Assembly (NCBI GenBank): GCA_011032825.1
Contig: JAADJZ010000021.1
Location: forward strand, 372,001 to 436,000
Reading direction: 5' to 3'
Origin: Massariosphaeria phaeospora
Lineage: Eukaryota > Ascomycota > Dothideomycetes > Pleosporales
DNA length: 64,000 bases
Position 1 is the stretch's first letter, and every line of letters begins with the position of its first letter. Shown piece by piece: positions 43,253 to 52,900 of this stretch. Below the pieces are notes generated by a model. That model saw nothing but the letters and a program-made list of their open reading frames with translations. It was not told the origin of the DNA and did no database searches. The translations under genes were made by a program, and so were the position numbers.

Positions 43253-46200
43253 TCACAAGGTAGAAGATGGCAAAACACCGGTTGTGCTTGCCTCCGAGGT
43301 CACACGCGGTAGGCTACTAGCTCTTGCGTTCGATGTCCCGCCTGGGAGGGGTAGGTCTAGGCTCAAGTTGATATCAACAAGAGGCCGTGCGCTCGATCGG
43401 CTTGACGAAAAGGATTGTCCTGTTGTGCTTAGCTGAACGGGAGTACCCACCGAGGTTTCGTGGATCGGTGAAGAAGTTGTGATAGTCCCTACTGAATCCT
43501 CATCTGAGCTCAATATCGGAGATGCTGAGGCTAGGCTAGTAGCGATACTAGATCTGCTCGTAGTTCGACACCCGGGAAATCCGCAGTTCAAGAGATCGAG
43601 ACTCAGACTAAGCTCAATGAGTGGCGGCCTTGATGAGGAGAGTTCCTGCATTGAAGATGTCGCACCAACTTCAGTCGGCACCCCATTAAAAATCCCCGTA
43701 AGTGCGTCAAGGCCGACAAGTGGACTTCTGGTAGCAGTGGCGGATAATGGGTCGGAAAGTATCGAACTAAGGATAGATGGTACGTTTAAAGCCCCAAGGA
43801 GCTCATCAAGGTCGATAAGAGGCTTCACTGTTGACATTGTTGTAGTTGGAGAACCCGTAGACTCCGGGGAAGGAGTAGTGTAGCTAGTCAGCATACCAAG
43901 GAGACTGCCTAGATCAATAAGAGGTTTTGGGAATGGCGTCTCAGTAGCCAAACGACTGTCGCTTATCGAAAGAGAGGACATGGAGCCACTGAGAAGTCCA
44001 AGGACCTCATTGATGTCAATGAGAGGCTTGTCAGCTACTGTCGTCGAAGATGGAGAATCCGTATTCGTAGGAAATTCTGTAAGAGGTCCAGTCAAAACTC
44101 CCAGGCCATCGTCAAGGTCAAGAACAGGCTTTCCGGCCGGCGATGTTACACTGGATGAGCCAGTACTCGCTGGAACAGCAGATACCAGACTGTTCAGAAT
44201 CCCCGGAATCCCACTGAGATCGATAAAAGGTGTTGTAGATGACGTGATGGTAGCAGAAGGATCCGTGCTCGCCGGGAAAGAAAACTCCGGACTGTTCAGA
44301 ATCCCCAAAATATCGTCAAGATCGATAATAGGCTTCGCAGATGAAATCGCAGTTGCAGAAGCATCTGTACTCGTTGGAAGATCAGGTGAGCCATTCAGAA
44401 TCCCAAGAAGCTCGTCGATATCATCAAGGGGCTTCATAGAGGGAGTCGCCGTACTTGATGGGCCGGTGCTCGCAGGAGTGGAAGGAGTTGGGCCATTTAG
44501 AATCCCGAGGAGCGCATCGAGGTCAACAAATGGCTTTTCAGCGGATGTAGTTGTTGAGATAGGCCTGGAACTCTCTGATGTGGATGGCACTCCGTTCAGC
44601 ATACCGAGATCCAGAGTCGCTGCGATGAGAGGCGATATTGTAGGTCGACCTCCGAGAGAAGATAGTACACCGCCTAAGAGGTCCAGATCCAGATTGACAA
44701 GCGGTTTCGTACTCGATGCCGATCTGGACAAGCTAGGGACTGTGCTGGCTTGGTTACTTCCATCATCTGTATTTGGCAGGCTGGTGAACTGAGAAGTGGA
44801 CGTCCGAGGGATTAGTGTTGAAGGACGTGATATCATGCCAAGATCTACGCTGAGCAACGGCGGGTTTGCGATGGAGGTCATTGTCGAGACTCGGACACGA
44901 GATGGCATGGTAGTGGGTGTTGCTATGGCCGAGAACGTTGACTTCGCTGTCTGCGGAAGCCCAATACCAAGATCAAGATTCAGCAAGTTTCTGCTAGATG
45001 GATTTGCTTGCCCAGAAATCGTAGTCGATGCTGCTTGTTCCCCCAAGATATCAAGGTTGCCCGACAAGATCCCTAGGTTCAGCGATGCTCCCAGCAAAGG
45101 CCCATTTGACCTCACAGGCTGGGTCGTAGTACCTATCTCACGTCTTGTCGAGGTCGAGGTCGAGGTCGAGAGAACATGGGACACTTGGCTGACGGGCAAG
45201 GGAAGATCGTCGATGGGCTTTGGTGTAGGCACCAGGGCACCTGGAGTGAGACTAAGCCCCAAGCTCACATCTACTAAGGGCTCCTGGGTCGTGCTCGAGA
45301 GTAGGCCTAAAGAGAAGTCCGAATCTATGAGGGGCGAGTTCACTAGACTTGACAACACCTCCGAAGGGGTAGTCGGAATTCCGCCGGTTGCAGTTTGCGA
45401 GATGGGATTATAACTTGGACTAGTATTCAAGTCAATATCCAACGGACTTCGAGTGGACTGTGTAATCACAGGAGTGTTTGAACCCAGGCCTAGCGCGGAG
45501 AGAGCATTCTCCAACAAATTTCCCTCGTCGTCTAAGATCGGAACACCAGATGGGGCTGGTAGTAGTGACCCTGAACGAGTGAGTAGATTTCCAAGACCAG
45601 AGAGTAGATTGTCAATATTGTCTCCAGCAGTCGACATGGTATTAGGTAGTGGAACAAGGTCTGGTGTCTCTGTGCCAAATGATCGCGTAGTCAAAACCTC
45701 AGATCTGGTGAGAAGACCTCCAAGCAAACTCTCGACGAGATCATCTCCAGCAGTTAAAATCGTAGTAGGTAGCGGAATAAGTTCTAAGGTCTCCATAGCA
45801 GGTGATCGCGTAGTCAAACCTCTAGAACTAGTGAGAAAGCCACCAAGATCGGAAAGTAGATTGTCGACGATGTTATCTGCAGCAGTCAGAACCGTCGTAG
45901 GCAACGGGACAGGCTCTATTGTTTTCGTATCAGATAGCGACGTGGTTGAAACTCGAGTTCCAGCTAAAAGGTCTCCAACACCGGAAAGTATGTCCTCGAC
46001 AATATCATCTCCAGCAGGAAGAATCGTTGTAGGCAACAAACCGGGCTCCAAGGTTTCCGTACCAGATGACCGTGTGACTGGAACCCCGGATCCAGTCAAA
46101 AAGCTTCCAAGACCGGAAAGGACATTGTCGACGATATTGTTGCCCGCGGTCAGAACCGACGTAGGTAACGAGATGGATTCAACTGTTCCTGTACTAGATG

Positions 46201-49200
46201 ATAGTATGATTGGAACCTCAGATCCCGCCAAAAGGCTTCCAAGCCCGGAAAATACATTGTCGACGATATTGTCTCCCACGGTCAGCACCGTCGTAGGTAA
46301 CGATGTTCTAGTATTAGATGATAGTGTGATTGGAACCCCGGATCCCGCCAAAAGACCTCCAAGTCCAGAGAGCACATCGGCCACCACGTCTCTTCCGCTA
46401 GTGATGGTCGCTGAGGACGACTTAGTACCTAAGGTTTCAGAAACAGAGGACTGTGAGTCTGAGGTGGAAGGTGCCAGAAAACCTCCGAGTCCAGAAAGTA
46501 GATCTTCTACAACATTCTCCCCACCACTAGCGGTTGCAGTGGACGAAGTACCTAGCGTTTCAGAGCTGGGCTGTAGGGAAGATGGTACCAGAAAACCTCC
46601 AAGTCCAGAAAGTAAGTTTTCAACAACATTCTCCCCACCACTAGCGGTTGCAGTGGACGAAGTGCCTAGCGTTTCAGAACTAGATAGTGCTAGGAGACCT
46701 CCAAGTCCAGAGAGCACATTGTCCACAACGTTGTTCCCACTGCTGGTAGTTGCAGTAGACGATGAAGTACTCGGCGTCTCAGACTCAGGATGTGAGGTAG
46801 ATTGGGTTAGAATACCTCCCAGGCCAGAGAGCAGATTGTCCACGACATTATCCCTACTAGTAGTAGGAGACGATGTACTCGACGTTTCAGAACTGGGCTG
46901 TAAGGTAGATGGGGCCAGAATACCCCCAAGACCAGAGAGCAGATTGTCTACAGCGTTTTCTCCATTAGTGACGGTTGCGATATTCGACGAAGTAGATCTT
47001 CGTGTTTCGAAACCAGATTGTACGATAGAGGGTGGCAGAAGGCCTCCAAGGCTAGACAGTAGGTTGTCCACGATGTTGTCCTCGGCAGCCATAGTCAGGC
47101 TAGGCAGTAATGTAGGGCGCAGATCTTCGGTATCAAAGGGCGGTGATTCTAAAACAGGCGTTGGTAGAAGACCTCCGAGACCAGACAGCAGATTTTCCAC
47201 TATGCCATCTTCAACAGCCACAGTTAGGATAGGCAGCAAAGTGGTTCCTATATTTCCGGTATCAAAAGACTGTGACTCTAAGATGGTCGTTGGTAGAAGA
47301 CCTCCAAGACCAGACAGCAGATTTCCCACTATGCCATCTTCAGAGGCCACAGTCAGGCTAGGGCCGCTAGGCAGTAATGTAGGTCCTAGATTTCCGGTAT
47401 CAGAGGGCTGTGAATCTAAGGTGGTCGGTGCCAGAAGACCTTCAAGACCCGACAGCAGATTGTTCATGATGCCATCTTCAGCAGACACAGTCGGTGAAGG
47501 CAGTAAAGTAGACCGGGATTGCGTATTTGAAGTAGATGGTGCCAGAAGACCTCCGAGACCCGACAGAAGATTATCCACAACGTCATCTTCAGCAGCCATA
47601 GTCGCTGAAGGCAGTAAAGTAGGTCCTAGAGTTCCAATATCCGGGGGCTGTGAGCCTGAAGTAGATAGTGCCAGAAGACCTCCCAGACCAGAGAGCAAAT
47701 CATCCACAACACTATTCTCAGTAGCCACCGTCGGAGTAGGCAACAAGCTAGGTTCCAGACCCGAGAGCAGATTGCCCACCACGTCATCGTCCGCGGCCAC
47801 AGTCGGTAAAGGCAGTAAAGTAGGTCCTAGTAAGTCTAAAGCAGACGGTGTCAGAACACCTCCCAGACCAGAGAGCAAGCCATCCACAACATTATTCTCA
47901 GTAGCCACCGTCGGAGTAGGCAACAAGCTAGGTTCCAGCGTCTCGATGTCAATTGGTTGTGTGGGCATGATGGATGCCAAGATAGAATTCGCAGGTGAGA
48001 AAAGGACGTTGCCAATACCAGAAAGAATATTCCCCAGTAGATTTCCGTCCGGAGTGACCGCTGGAGAATCTGTAGGCAAACCCGTAATGGCAGGTTGACT
48101 TGAAGAAAACGGCGTGGCTTCGAAAATTCCCGATTCACTAAGAAGTCCTCCAAGACCTGAGAGTATGTTCCCCACCGGATTCGCATCGCTACTGACCGCC
48201 GTAGAGCTTGGCGAGGCAACTATTGGCGACTCTGTTATCGAGGCTAATACTGATGACAAGATCGCTGCTTGTGAAGATGCAGGGCCAGAGATCAGATCGT
48301 CGACGATATTGCCATCTAAAATAGACGAGATTGGACCGCTAAGACCTGAGAGTATGTTTCCCACCGGGTTCGCATCGCTGCTGAACGCCGTAGTGCTTAT
48401 TGGCGACTCTGTTATCGAGGCTAACACCGATGACAAAATTGCTGCTTGTGAAGATACAGGTCCAGAAAGGACATCGCCTAGACCAGAGAACAGGTCGTCG
48501 ACAATATTGCCATCTAAAACGGACAAAACTGGACCGCCAATACCTGAGAGTATATCTCCCACCAGACCGTCTTCGTCACTGACGGGCGTGGAGCTCGGCA
48601 AGACAGATATCGGCTGATCGGTAATCGAGGCTAGAATCGAGGATAAAAACGCTTGTTGTGAGGATCTGGGCCCGTCAAGAACATCATCAATACCGGAAAA
48701 TAAGTTATCGACAACATTGCCATTTGAAACCGACGAGGTTGTTGGACTGCCGAGACCCAGGCCTGAGAGTACGTTTTCCACCAGGTTGTTTCCGCTACTG
48801 ACGACTGCCGTAGAACTCGGCAAGATAGATATTGGCCGATTGGTGATCGAGGCTAGAATCGAGGATAAGACCGCTTGTCGTGAGGACCTGGGACCGCCAA
48901 GAACATTGCCAATACCGGAGAACACATCGTCGATAACATTGCCATCTGTAGAGCTTGATGCGGTTGGACTGCCGAGACCGAGGCCTGTCAGCAGATTCCC
49001 CACCGGATTGTCTTCGCCATTGACAGTTGTGGGTACCGGTGAGGCGAGTGATAACTGATCCGTGCTCGAAGCCAGATCCAATGATGGAGGCGCTATTTGT
49101 GATATTTTAATCTCCGAAACCACATCACCTACACCAGAAAGCAGATTCCCTATGAGGTTGCCATCCCTGGAATTTGACGGTGTCGGATTACCGAGAAGAT

Positions 49201-52200
49201 CAGGGTTGAGATCAATATCCAACGGAGGGATATTGCTGCTAAGGACTTGATTTCCCGTTGTAACTTGTGAAGTTTGACCCGGCACAAGTGGTTCGAGACC
49301 CGTGAACGTACCCAGGGCCAAGGGGCTAGAGGGACCACCGCCGAGATCAAGTCCAAGTCCTGACAATATCCCAAGTAGTGGGTTTCCGTTCGCAGTGATT
49401 GTGGCTGGAGTAGTTTCCGCTGACGACTCCGTAGTAGTTGACGTGAACACCACAGAGGTAAGGGTAATACCGGGGTTTAATCCTAGAGCAGAGAGAAGCC
49501 CAAGAAGACCATTCATACTCTCTTCATCAGCATTTCGGCCTGGACGCCCCGATGATGTCGCAGAAACAGGTATAGAAGAAGAACGGGCGCCTAAGCTGGA
49601 TCCGAGATCAAGATCTATTCCAGAAAGCGGTCTATCGCTGCGCGTGAGCCGAGTGAATACCGAATCTTCCAAACTTGTGGGGGTCGGAAATACTGGTAAC
49701 TGCACCGTCGTCGGCAAGGAAGTCAGAGAGGGTAATCCGTAAACAATACCCCCCAGAAGTGATCCGAGATTTACATCAACGAGCGGGTTCTGACTGGTGG
49801 GGCTCAGAGCGCTTGGGGCACTCGAATCCTCCGAACTTGTGGGAATCGGAGATACTGGTAACTGCACCGTCGTCGGCAAGGAAGTCAGAGAGGGTAATCC
49901 GTCAACAATACCCCCCAGAAGTGATCCGAGATTTACATCAACGAGCGGGTTCTGACTGGTGGGGCTCAGAGCGCTTGGGGCACTCGAATCCTCCGAACTT
50001 GTGGGAATCGGAGATACTGGTAACTGCACCGTCGTCGGCAAGGAAGAAAGAGAAGATAATCCACCAACAATACCGCCAAGAAGTGATCCAAGATTTACAT
50101 CAACGAGCGGGTTCGGACTGGCGCTCGGGGCGCTCGGGGTTCTTGAATCCTCCAAGTTTGTGGGAATCGGAGATACTGGTAACTGCGCCGTCGGCAAGGA
50201 AGTAAGAGAGGGTAATCCGCCAACGATACCCCCAAGAAGTGATCCAAGATTTACATCAACGAGCGGTTTCTGGCTTGCGCTCGGAGTACTCGAACCCTCT
50301 AAGCTTGTGGGGATCGGAGGTACTGGCAACTGCACCGTCGGCAAGGAAGTAGGAGAAGGTAGTCCGCTAACGATACCCCCAAGAAGTGATCCGAGATTCA
50401 CATCAACGAGCGGTTTCTGACTGGCGCTCGGGGCGCTCGAATCCCCCGTCGGGACTACGGAGGAAGGAATGGTGGTCACAGCCGTAGCTGGCGATGCTAT
50501 ATTTGCAGGCAGTAGCGCTAACAGCGAGCTTCGAGGAAGATAGATACCCAGATCCACGCTCAAGTATGACAGTAATTGCTCCAGGTGATTGTCTAGTGAC
50601 AAGCTAGTGGGCACGCCGGGCTGGCTAGTGATAGACGCGGCGGAGGCAGAATTCTGCGGGGGAATTGCCTCGGACGATGGCGTCAGGGATGCAGAAGCGC
50701 TTGACCCTGGGCCTAAGCCTAATAAGCCCAGAACCGAGTCTAGGACGTTGTTTGCTGGAGCTATAGGCGTGGTCGGTATTGAAGCTACTGGCGAAGTAGA
50801 GCTTGGTGGGGTAGCGATATTTGTTGGTCGAGTCGACGCCGCTGTTGCAGCGCCTACGCCTAACAAGTCCAGGATCGGGTTCAAAACGTTGTTTGTCGGA
50901 GTAGCTGGCAGGCTTGTCGAAGCTATTGGCGAAGTAGAGCTTTGTGGGGTAGCAATATCTGTTGGTCGAGTCGACGCTGTTGCAGCGCCTGATTCAGGAC
51001 CTACGCCTAACAAGTCCAGGATCGGGTTTAAAACGTTGTTTGTCGGAGTAGCTGGCAAGCTTGAGACAGGAATCAAGGGTGATGAGCGGACAGACGTGCT
51101 GCTCCCGGAGCCAGGTCCGAGAATCGAGCCCAGATCCAGAAGTGGAGCGTTGCTTTGCGAAGGAAAAAGCACGTTGGTGGCTGTGCTAGATGTGGAACGT
51201 GTCGACGTACTGCCTCCCACAACGGATCCTGGATTCAAGGTCAAGTCCAGAAGAGGAGTGTTGCTCGACGCACTGCCGAGCTGAACGCCCAAGCTCAAGC
51301 CCATAATCGGATTATTGACTTGTGAAGTGGAGAGGAGATTCGTCACTGTGCTAGCTGCGGAACGCGTCGCAGTGGTGATCAACGCGCTGGACGGGACTAT
51401 TCCAATGACGGGTCCCAAGTCAAGACCCAGACTGACCCCAATGGGTGCATTATTCCCAGCAATTGGTATTGGAGATGATGATTGGAAAACAGATCTTGGT
51501 ACCGTGATCGTGGATAGAGTCTGCACAATCGATATAGGAGGAAGTTGTATAGGAGCGGAGGCCGCGAGGACGCTCGAGAGTAGACTGCCCTGTGGTAAAG
51601 ACTGAGCCGAAGTTCCCGAGGGCAGAGTCGACACAATCGATATAGGGGGAAGCTGTATAGGAGCGGAAGCCGCGAGGGCGCTCGAGAGTAGACTGCCCTG
51701 TGGTAAAGACTGAGCTGAAGCTCCCGAGGATGGTTGTGCGCGCGATGTCGTTGCCGCTCCCGAGGACAGAGTCTGCACAATCGATATAGGGGGAAGCTGT
51801 ATAGGAGCGGAGGCCGCGAGGACGCTCAAGAGTAGACTGCCCTGTGGTAAAGACTGAGCCGAAGCTCCCGAGGATGGTTGTGCGCGCGATGTCGTTGCCG
51901 TTCCCGAGGACAGAGTCTGCACAATCGATATAGGGGGAAGCTGTATAGGAGCGGAGGCCGCGAGGACGCTCGAGATGAGACTGCCCTGTAGTAAAGACTG
52001 AACCAAAGCTCCCGAGGACGGTTGTGCGCGCGACGTCGTTGCCGCTACGGGGCTCGCGGTTGAAGAGCTAGATGCAAGGCTCGAAGAGGGTATTCGCGAT
52101 GAAGATGTCGGGGGAGACAGAACGCCTGGCAGAACTCCACCTAGAATCTGCGGTCGAGCAGTAGCAACTTGGGCAAAAAGAAGCCAGGTCAAGACGTGTC

Positions 52201-52240
52201 TTAGACAGCTCCGAAAAGAACTGACCCCTAGTGGTACCAT
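43253..52240 (-). CDS. Giant repeat protein, intact N-terminal ORF (2,995 aa)
   Basis: An unbroken 9-kb frame, single exon. MVPLGVSSFRSCLRHVLTW.. is a signal peptide with likely cleavage after VATA. Residues about 20-250 hold four 48-residue repeats (GSLLSSVLAASAPIQLPPIS core) that are nearly identical in DNA. Next come three DLLGVG repeats, then six KPLVDVNLGSLLGGI units (49.67-50.45 kb, DNA period about 160). The central 1,300 residues are more than thirty diverged units with a VVDNLLSGLGGLL core. The last 500 residues carry about ten KPLIDLDELLGILN units and the first SLGLLNC-type units. There is no catalytic domain and almost no cysteine until the end. If translated alone, it would be a secreted protein without the PAN and chitin-binding modules. 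Confidence 0.8.
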   Translation of the reverse strand: MVPLGVSSFRSCLRHVLTWLLFAQVATARPQILGGVLPGVLSPPTSSSRIPSSSLASSSSTASPVAATTSRAQPSSGALVQSLLQGSLISSVLAASAPIQLPPISIVQTLSSGTATTSRAQPSSGASAQSLPQGSLLLSVLAASAPIQLPPISIVQTLSSGAATTSRAQPSSGASAQSLPQGSLLSSALAASAPIQLPPISIVSTLPSGTSAQSLPQGSLLSSVLAASAPIQLPPISIVQTLSTITVPRSVFQSSSPIPIAGNNAPIGVSLGLDLGPVIGIVPSSALITTATRSAASTVTNLLSTSQVNNPIMGLSLGVQLGSASSNTPLLDLTLNPGSVVGGSTSTRSTSSTATNVLFPSQSNAPLLDLGSILGPGSGSSTSVRSSPLIPVSSLPATPTNNVLNPILDLLGVGPESGAATASTRPTDIATPQSSTSPIASTSLPATPTNNVLNPILDLLGVGAATAASTRPTNIATPPSSTSPVASIPTTPIAPANNVLDSVLGLLGLGPGSSASASLTPSSEAIPPQNSASAASITSQPGVPTSLSLDNHLEQLLSYLSVDLGIYLPRSSLLALLPANIASPATAVTTIPSSVVPTGDSSAPSASQKPLVDVNLGSLLGGIVSGLPSPTSLPTVQLPVPPIPTSLEGSSTPSASQKPLVDVNLGSLLGGIVGGLPSLTSLPTAQLPVSPIPTNLEDSRTPSAPSASPNPLVDVNLGSLLGGIVGGLSSLSSLPTTVQLPVSPIPTSSEDSSAPSALSPTSQNPLVDVNLGSLLGGIVDGLPSLTSLPTTVQLPVSPIPTSSEDSSAPSALSPTSQNPLVDVNLGSLLGGIVYGLPSLTSLPTTVQLPVFPTPTSLEDSVFTRLTRSDRPLSGIDLDLGSSLGARSSSIPVSATSSGRPGRNADEESMNGLLGLLSALGLNPGITLTSVVFTSTTTESSAETTPATITANGNPLLGILSGLGLDLGGGPSSPLALGTFTGLEPLVPGQTSQVTTGNQVLSSNIPPLDIDLNPDLLGNPTPSNSRDGNLIGNLLSGVGDVVSEIKISQIAPPSLDLASSTDQLSLASPVPTTVNGEDNPVGNLLTGLGLGSPTASSSTDGNVIDDVFSGIGNVLGGPRSSRQAVLSSILASITNRPISILPSSTAVVSSGNNLVENVLSGLGLGSPTTSSVSNGNVVDNLFSGIDDVLDGPRSSQQAFLSSILASITDQPISVLPSSTPVSDEDGLVGDILSGIGGPVLSVLDGNIVDDLFSGLGDVLSGPVSSQAAILSSVLASITESPISTTAFSSDANPVGNILSGLSGPISSILDGNIVDDLISGPASSQAAILSSVLASITESPIVASPSSTAVSSDANPVGNILSGLGGLLSESGIFEATPFSSSQPAITGLPTDSPAVTPDGNLLGNILSGIGNVLFSPANSILASIMPTQPIDIETLEPSLLPTPTVATENNVVDGLLSGLGGVLTPSALDLLGPTLLPLPTVAADDDVVGNLLSGLEPSLLPTPTVATENSVVDDLLSGLGGLLALSTSGSQPPDIGTLGPTLLPSATMAAEDDVVDNLLSGLGGLLAPSTSNTQSRSTLLPSPTVSAEDGIMNNLLSGLEGLLAPTTLDSQPSDTGNLGPTLLPSGPSLTVASEDGIVGNLLSGLGGLLPTTILESQSFDTGNIGTTLLPILTVAVEDGIVENLLSGLGGLLPTPVLESPPFDTEDLRPTLLPSLTMAAEDNIVDNLLSSLGGLLPPSIVQSGFETRRSTSSNIATVTNGENAVDNLLSGLGGILAPSTLQPSSETSSTSSPTTSRDNVVDNLLSGLGGILTQSTSHPESETPSTSSSTATTSSGNNVVDNVLSGLGGLLALSSSETLGTSSTATASGGENVVENLLSGLGGFLVPSSLQPSSETLGTSSTATASGGENVVEDLLSGLGGFLAPSTSDSQSSVSETLGTKSSSATITSGRDVVADVLSGLGGLLAGSGVPITLSSNTRTSLPTTVLTVGDNIVDNVFSGLGSLLAGSEVPIILSSSTGTVESISLPTSVLTAGNNIVDNVLSGLGSFLTGSGVPVTRSSGTETLEPGLLPTTILPAGDDIVEDILSGVGDLLAGTRVSTTSLSDTKTIEPVPLPTTVLTAADNIVDNLLSDLGGFLTSSRGLTTRSPAMETLELIPLPTTILTAGDDLVESLLGGLLTRSEVLTTRSFGTETPDLVPLPNTMSTAGDNIDNLLSGLGNLLTRSGSLLPAPSGVPILDDEGNLLENALSALGLGSNTPVITQSTRSPLDIDLNTSPSYNPISQTATGGIPTTPSEVLSSLVNSPLIDSDFSLGLLSSTTQEPLVDVSLGLSLTPGALVPTPKPIDDLPLPVSQVSHVLSTSTSTSTRREIGTTTQPVRSNGPLLGASLNLGILSGNLDILGEQAASTTISGQANPSSRNLLNLDLGIGLPQTAKSTFSAIATPTTMPSRVRVSTMTSIANPPLLSVDLGMISRPSTLIPRTSTSQFTSLPNTDDGSNQASTVPSLSRSASSTKPLVNLDLDLLGGVLSSLGGRPTISPLIAATLDLGMLNGVPSTSESSRPISTTTSAEKPFVDLDALLGILNGPTPSTPASTGPSSTATPSMKPLDDIDELLGILNGSPDLPTSTDASATAISSAKPIIDLDDILGILNSPEFSFPASTDPSATITSSTTPFIDLSGIPGILNSLVSAVPASTGSSSVTSPAGKPVLDLDDGLGVLTGPLTEFPTNTDSPSSTTVADKPLIDINEVLGLLSGSMSSLSISDSRLATETPFPKPLIDLGSLLGMLTSYTTPSPESTGSPTTTMSTVKPLIDLDELLGALNVPSILSSILSDPLSATATRSPLVGLDALTGIFNGVPTEVGATSSMQELSSSRPPLIELSLSLDLLNCGFPGCRTTSRSSIATSLASASPILSSDEDSVGTITTSSPIHETSVGTPVQLSTTGQSFSSSRSSARPLVDINLSLDLPLPGGTSNARASSLPRVTSEASTTGVLPSSTL
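45147..45170. repeat. GAGGTC hexanucleotide microsatellite
   Basis: About four units of GAGGTC lie inside the giant gene; on the coding strand they give alternating Ser-Thr. Confidence 0.6.
49670..50450 (-). repeat. Six-copy tandem repeat in the giant gene
   Basis: Units of roughly 150-165 bases, each encoding KPLVDVNLGSLLGGI..LPVSPIPTS. Copies starting near 49836 and 49998 are almost identical at the DNA level, which points to recent amplification or gene conversion. Confidence 0.75.
51590..52060 (-). repeat. 144-bp tandem repeat near the N-terminus of the giant gene
   Basis: Near-identical units of 144 bases (for example GAGGACAGAG at 51762 and 51906) encode a 48-residue block with core GSLLSSVLAASAPIQLPPIS; one unit is shorter. 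Length polymorphism between strains is likely. Confidence 0.75.
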
Positions 52241-52900
52241 TTTCAATGGCTTCCCGGAAGCCGGGAGAGGTGAACGAGGAGGCCAATAGACAGCAAAAAG
52301 AGTGTATAGAACTGTGAACGCGGTAAGGCAAACAAAAGATTGACAAAAAGAGGTATTCCCATATGGAGACGTGAAGACTGATGATGTTCACTGAGAGTGA
52401 TAGTGTGGTACGGAATAGTCCGTCCATGCTGGCTACGCGTCGCGTCCAGTACCCCGCGAAGCGTGTGAACCGTGTTGGAATGTTAGTGCTGAACAAGACA
52501 TGAGAGCAAGGCGAGGGATAGACAAGGTTTGCAGTGATGGATACCAGAAGTGAAGATGTCAAAGATTGCAAGAGCACAATGAGGCACTGGATGGTTAGTA
52601 GACATGGGCAGTATCTGTAATCAGTAGCAATATGGCTCTTTGATGCTGAACACCTCTAGAGGAAAAGGAACACTTTACCAGCCAAACTATGATGTTGACC
52701 GTTCGGGAAGCTTGGTGCCAAGAGTAGTGGGATCGAGATGGGATAATGTTGCCCAGATGGCGTTTCGGCAAGGGGACATGATCGGACTGCAACTGTGACA
52801 CACAGCACACATTAACACCGAGCGGAAGGTCGAGCAGCGGGCCGATGCGACAAGCGCGAGAGTCCCCGCACATTTCTTCGTCCGAGGTCGCACTTCTAAA
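52241..52900. other. Intergenic region upstream of the giant gene
   Basis: Promoter and 5' leader of the giant gene, then the 3' flank of the dehydrogenase gene. No further gene is supported. Confidence 0.45.

Larger units (their letters stand above)
35784..52240 (-). pseudogene. Giant secreted repeat protein gene (whole unit), interrupted
   Basis: Read as one gene, the unit runs from the ATG at 52238-52240 to the stop at 35784 and would encode about 5,470 residues. Order: signal peptide; 48-residue repeats; LGVG repeats; about 54-residue KPLVDVNLGSLLGGI repeats; a long array of NLLSGLGGLL repeats; KPLIDLDELLGILN repeats; RSNPPLIDVDLSLGLLNC repeats; Ser/Thr/Pro stalk; PAN/apple-like module; stalk; second PAN/apple-like module; hevein domain; stalk; acidic Trp/Cys tail. 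Four lesions break it: TGA 43253-43255, a 1-nt loss in the G-run 43186-43190 (plus-strand letters), TAG 42888-42890 and TAA 39405-39407. Across each, the same repeat family or stalk continues, so these are pieces of one former gene. A fifth join needs a GC-AG intron at 37804-37854. It resembles fungal cell-wall adhesins or mucin-like proteins in composition. Confidence 0.65.

Noticed and set aside
43200..43262. An intron that would remove the TGA at 43253 and correct the frame
   Set aside because: A GTTTTG..CATCTAG intron of about 61 nt could be drawn, but its donor is weak and it would delete stalk text that matches sister units. A lost base in the C/G run explains the data better.
45453..48098. 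A plus-strand open frame of 881 codons opposite the giant gene
   Set aside because: The repeat units of the minus-strand gene have a codon pattern that leaves the antisense frame open. The plus-strand text is rich in Arg, Ser and Pro with no signal peptide or domain, and it mirrors each repeat. The same applies to the other plus-strand frames between 39.4 and 51.6 kb.
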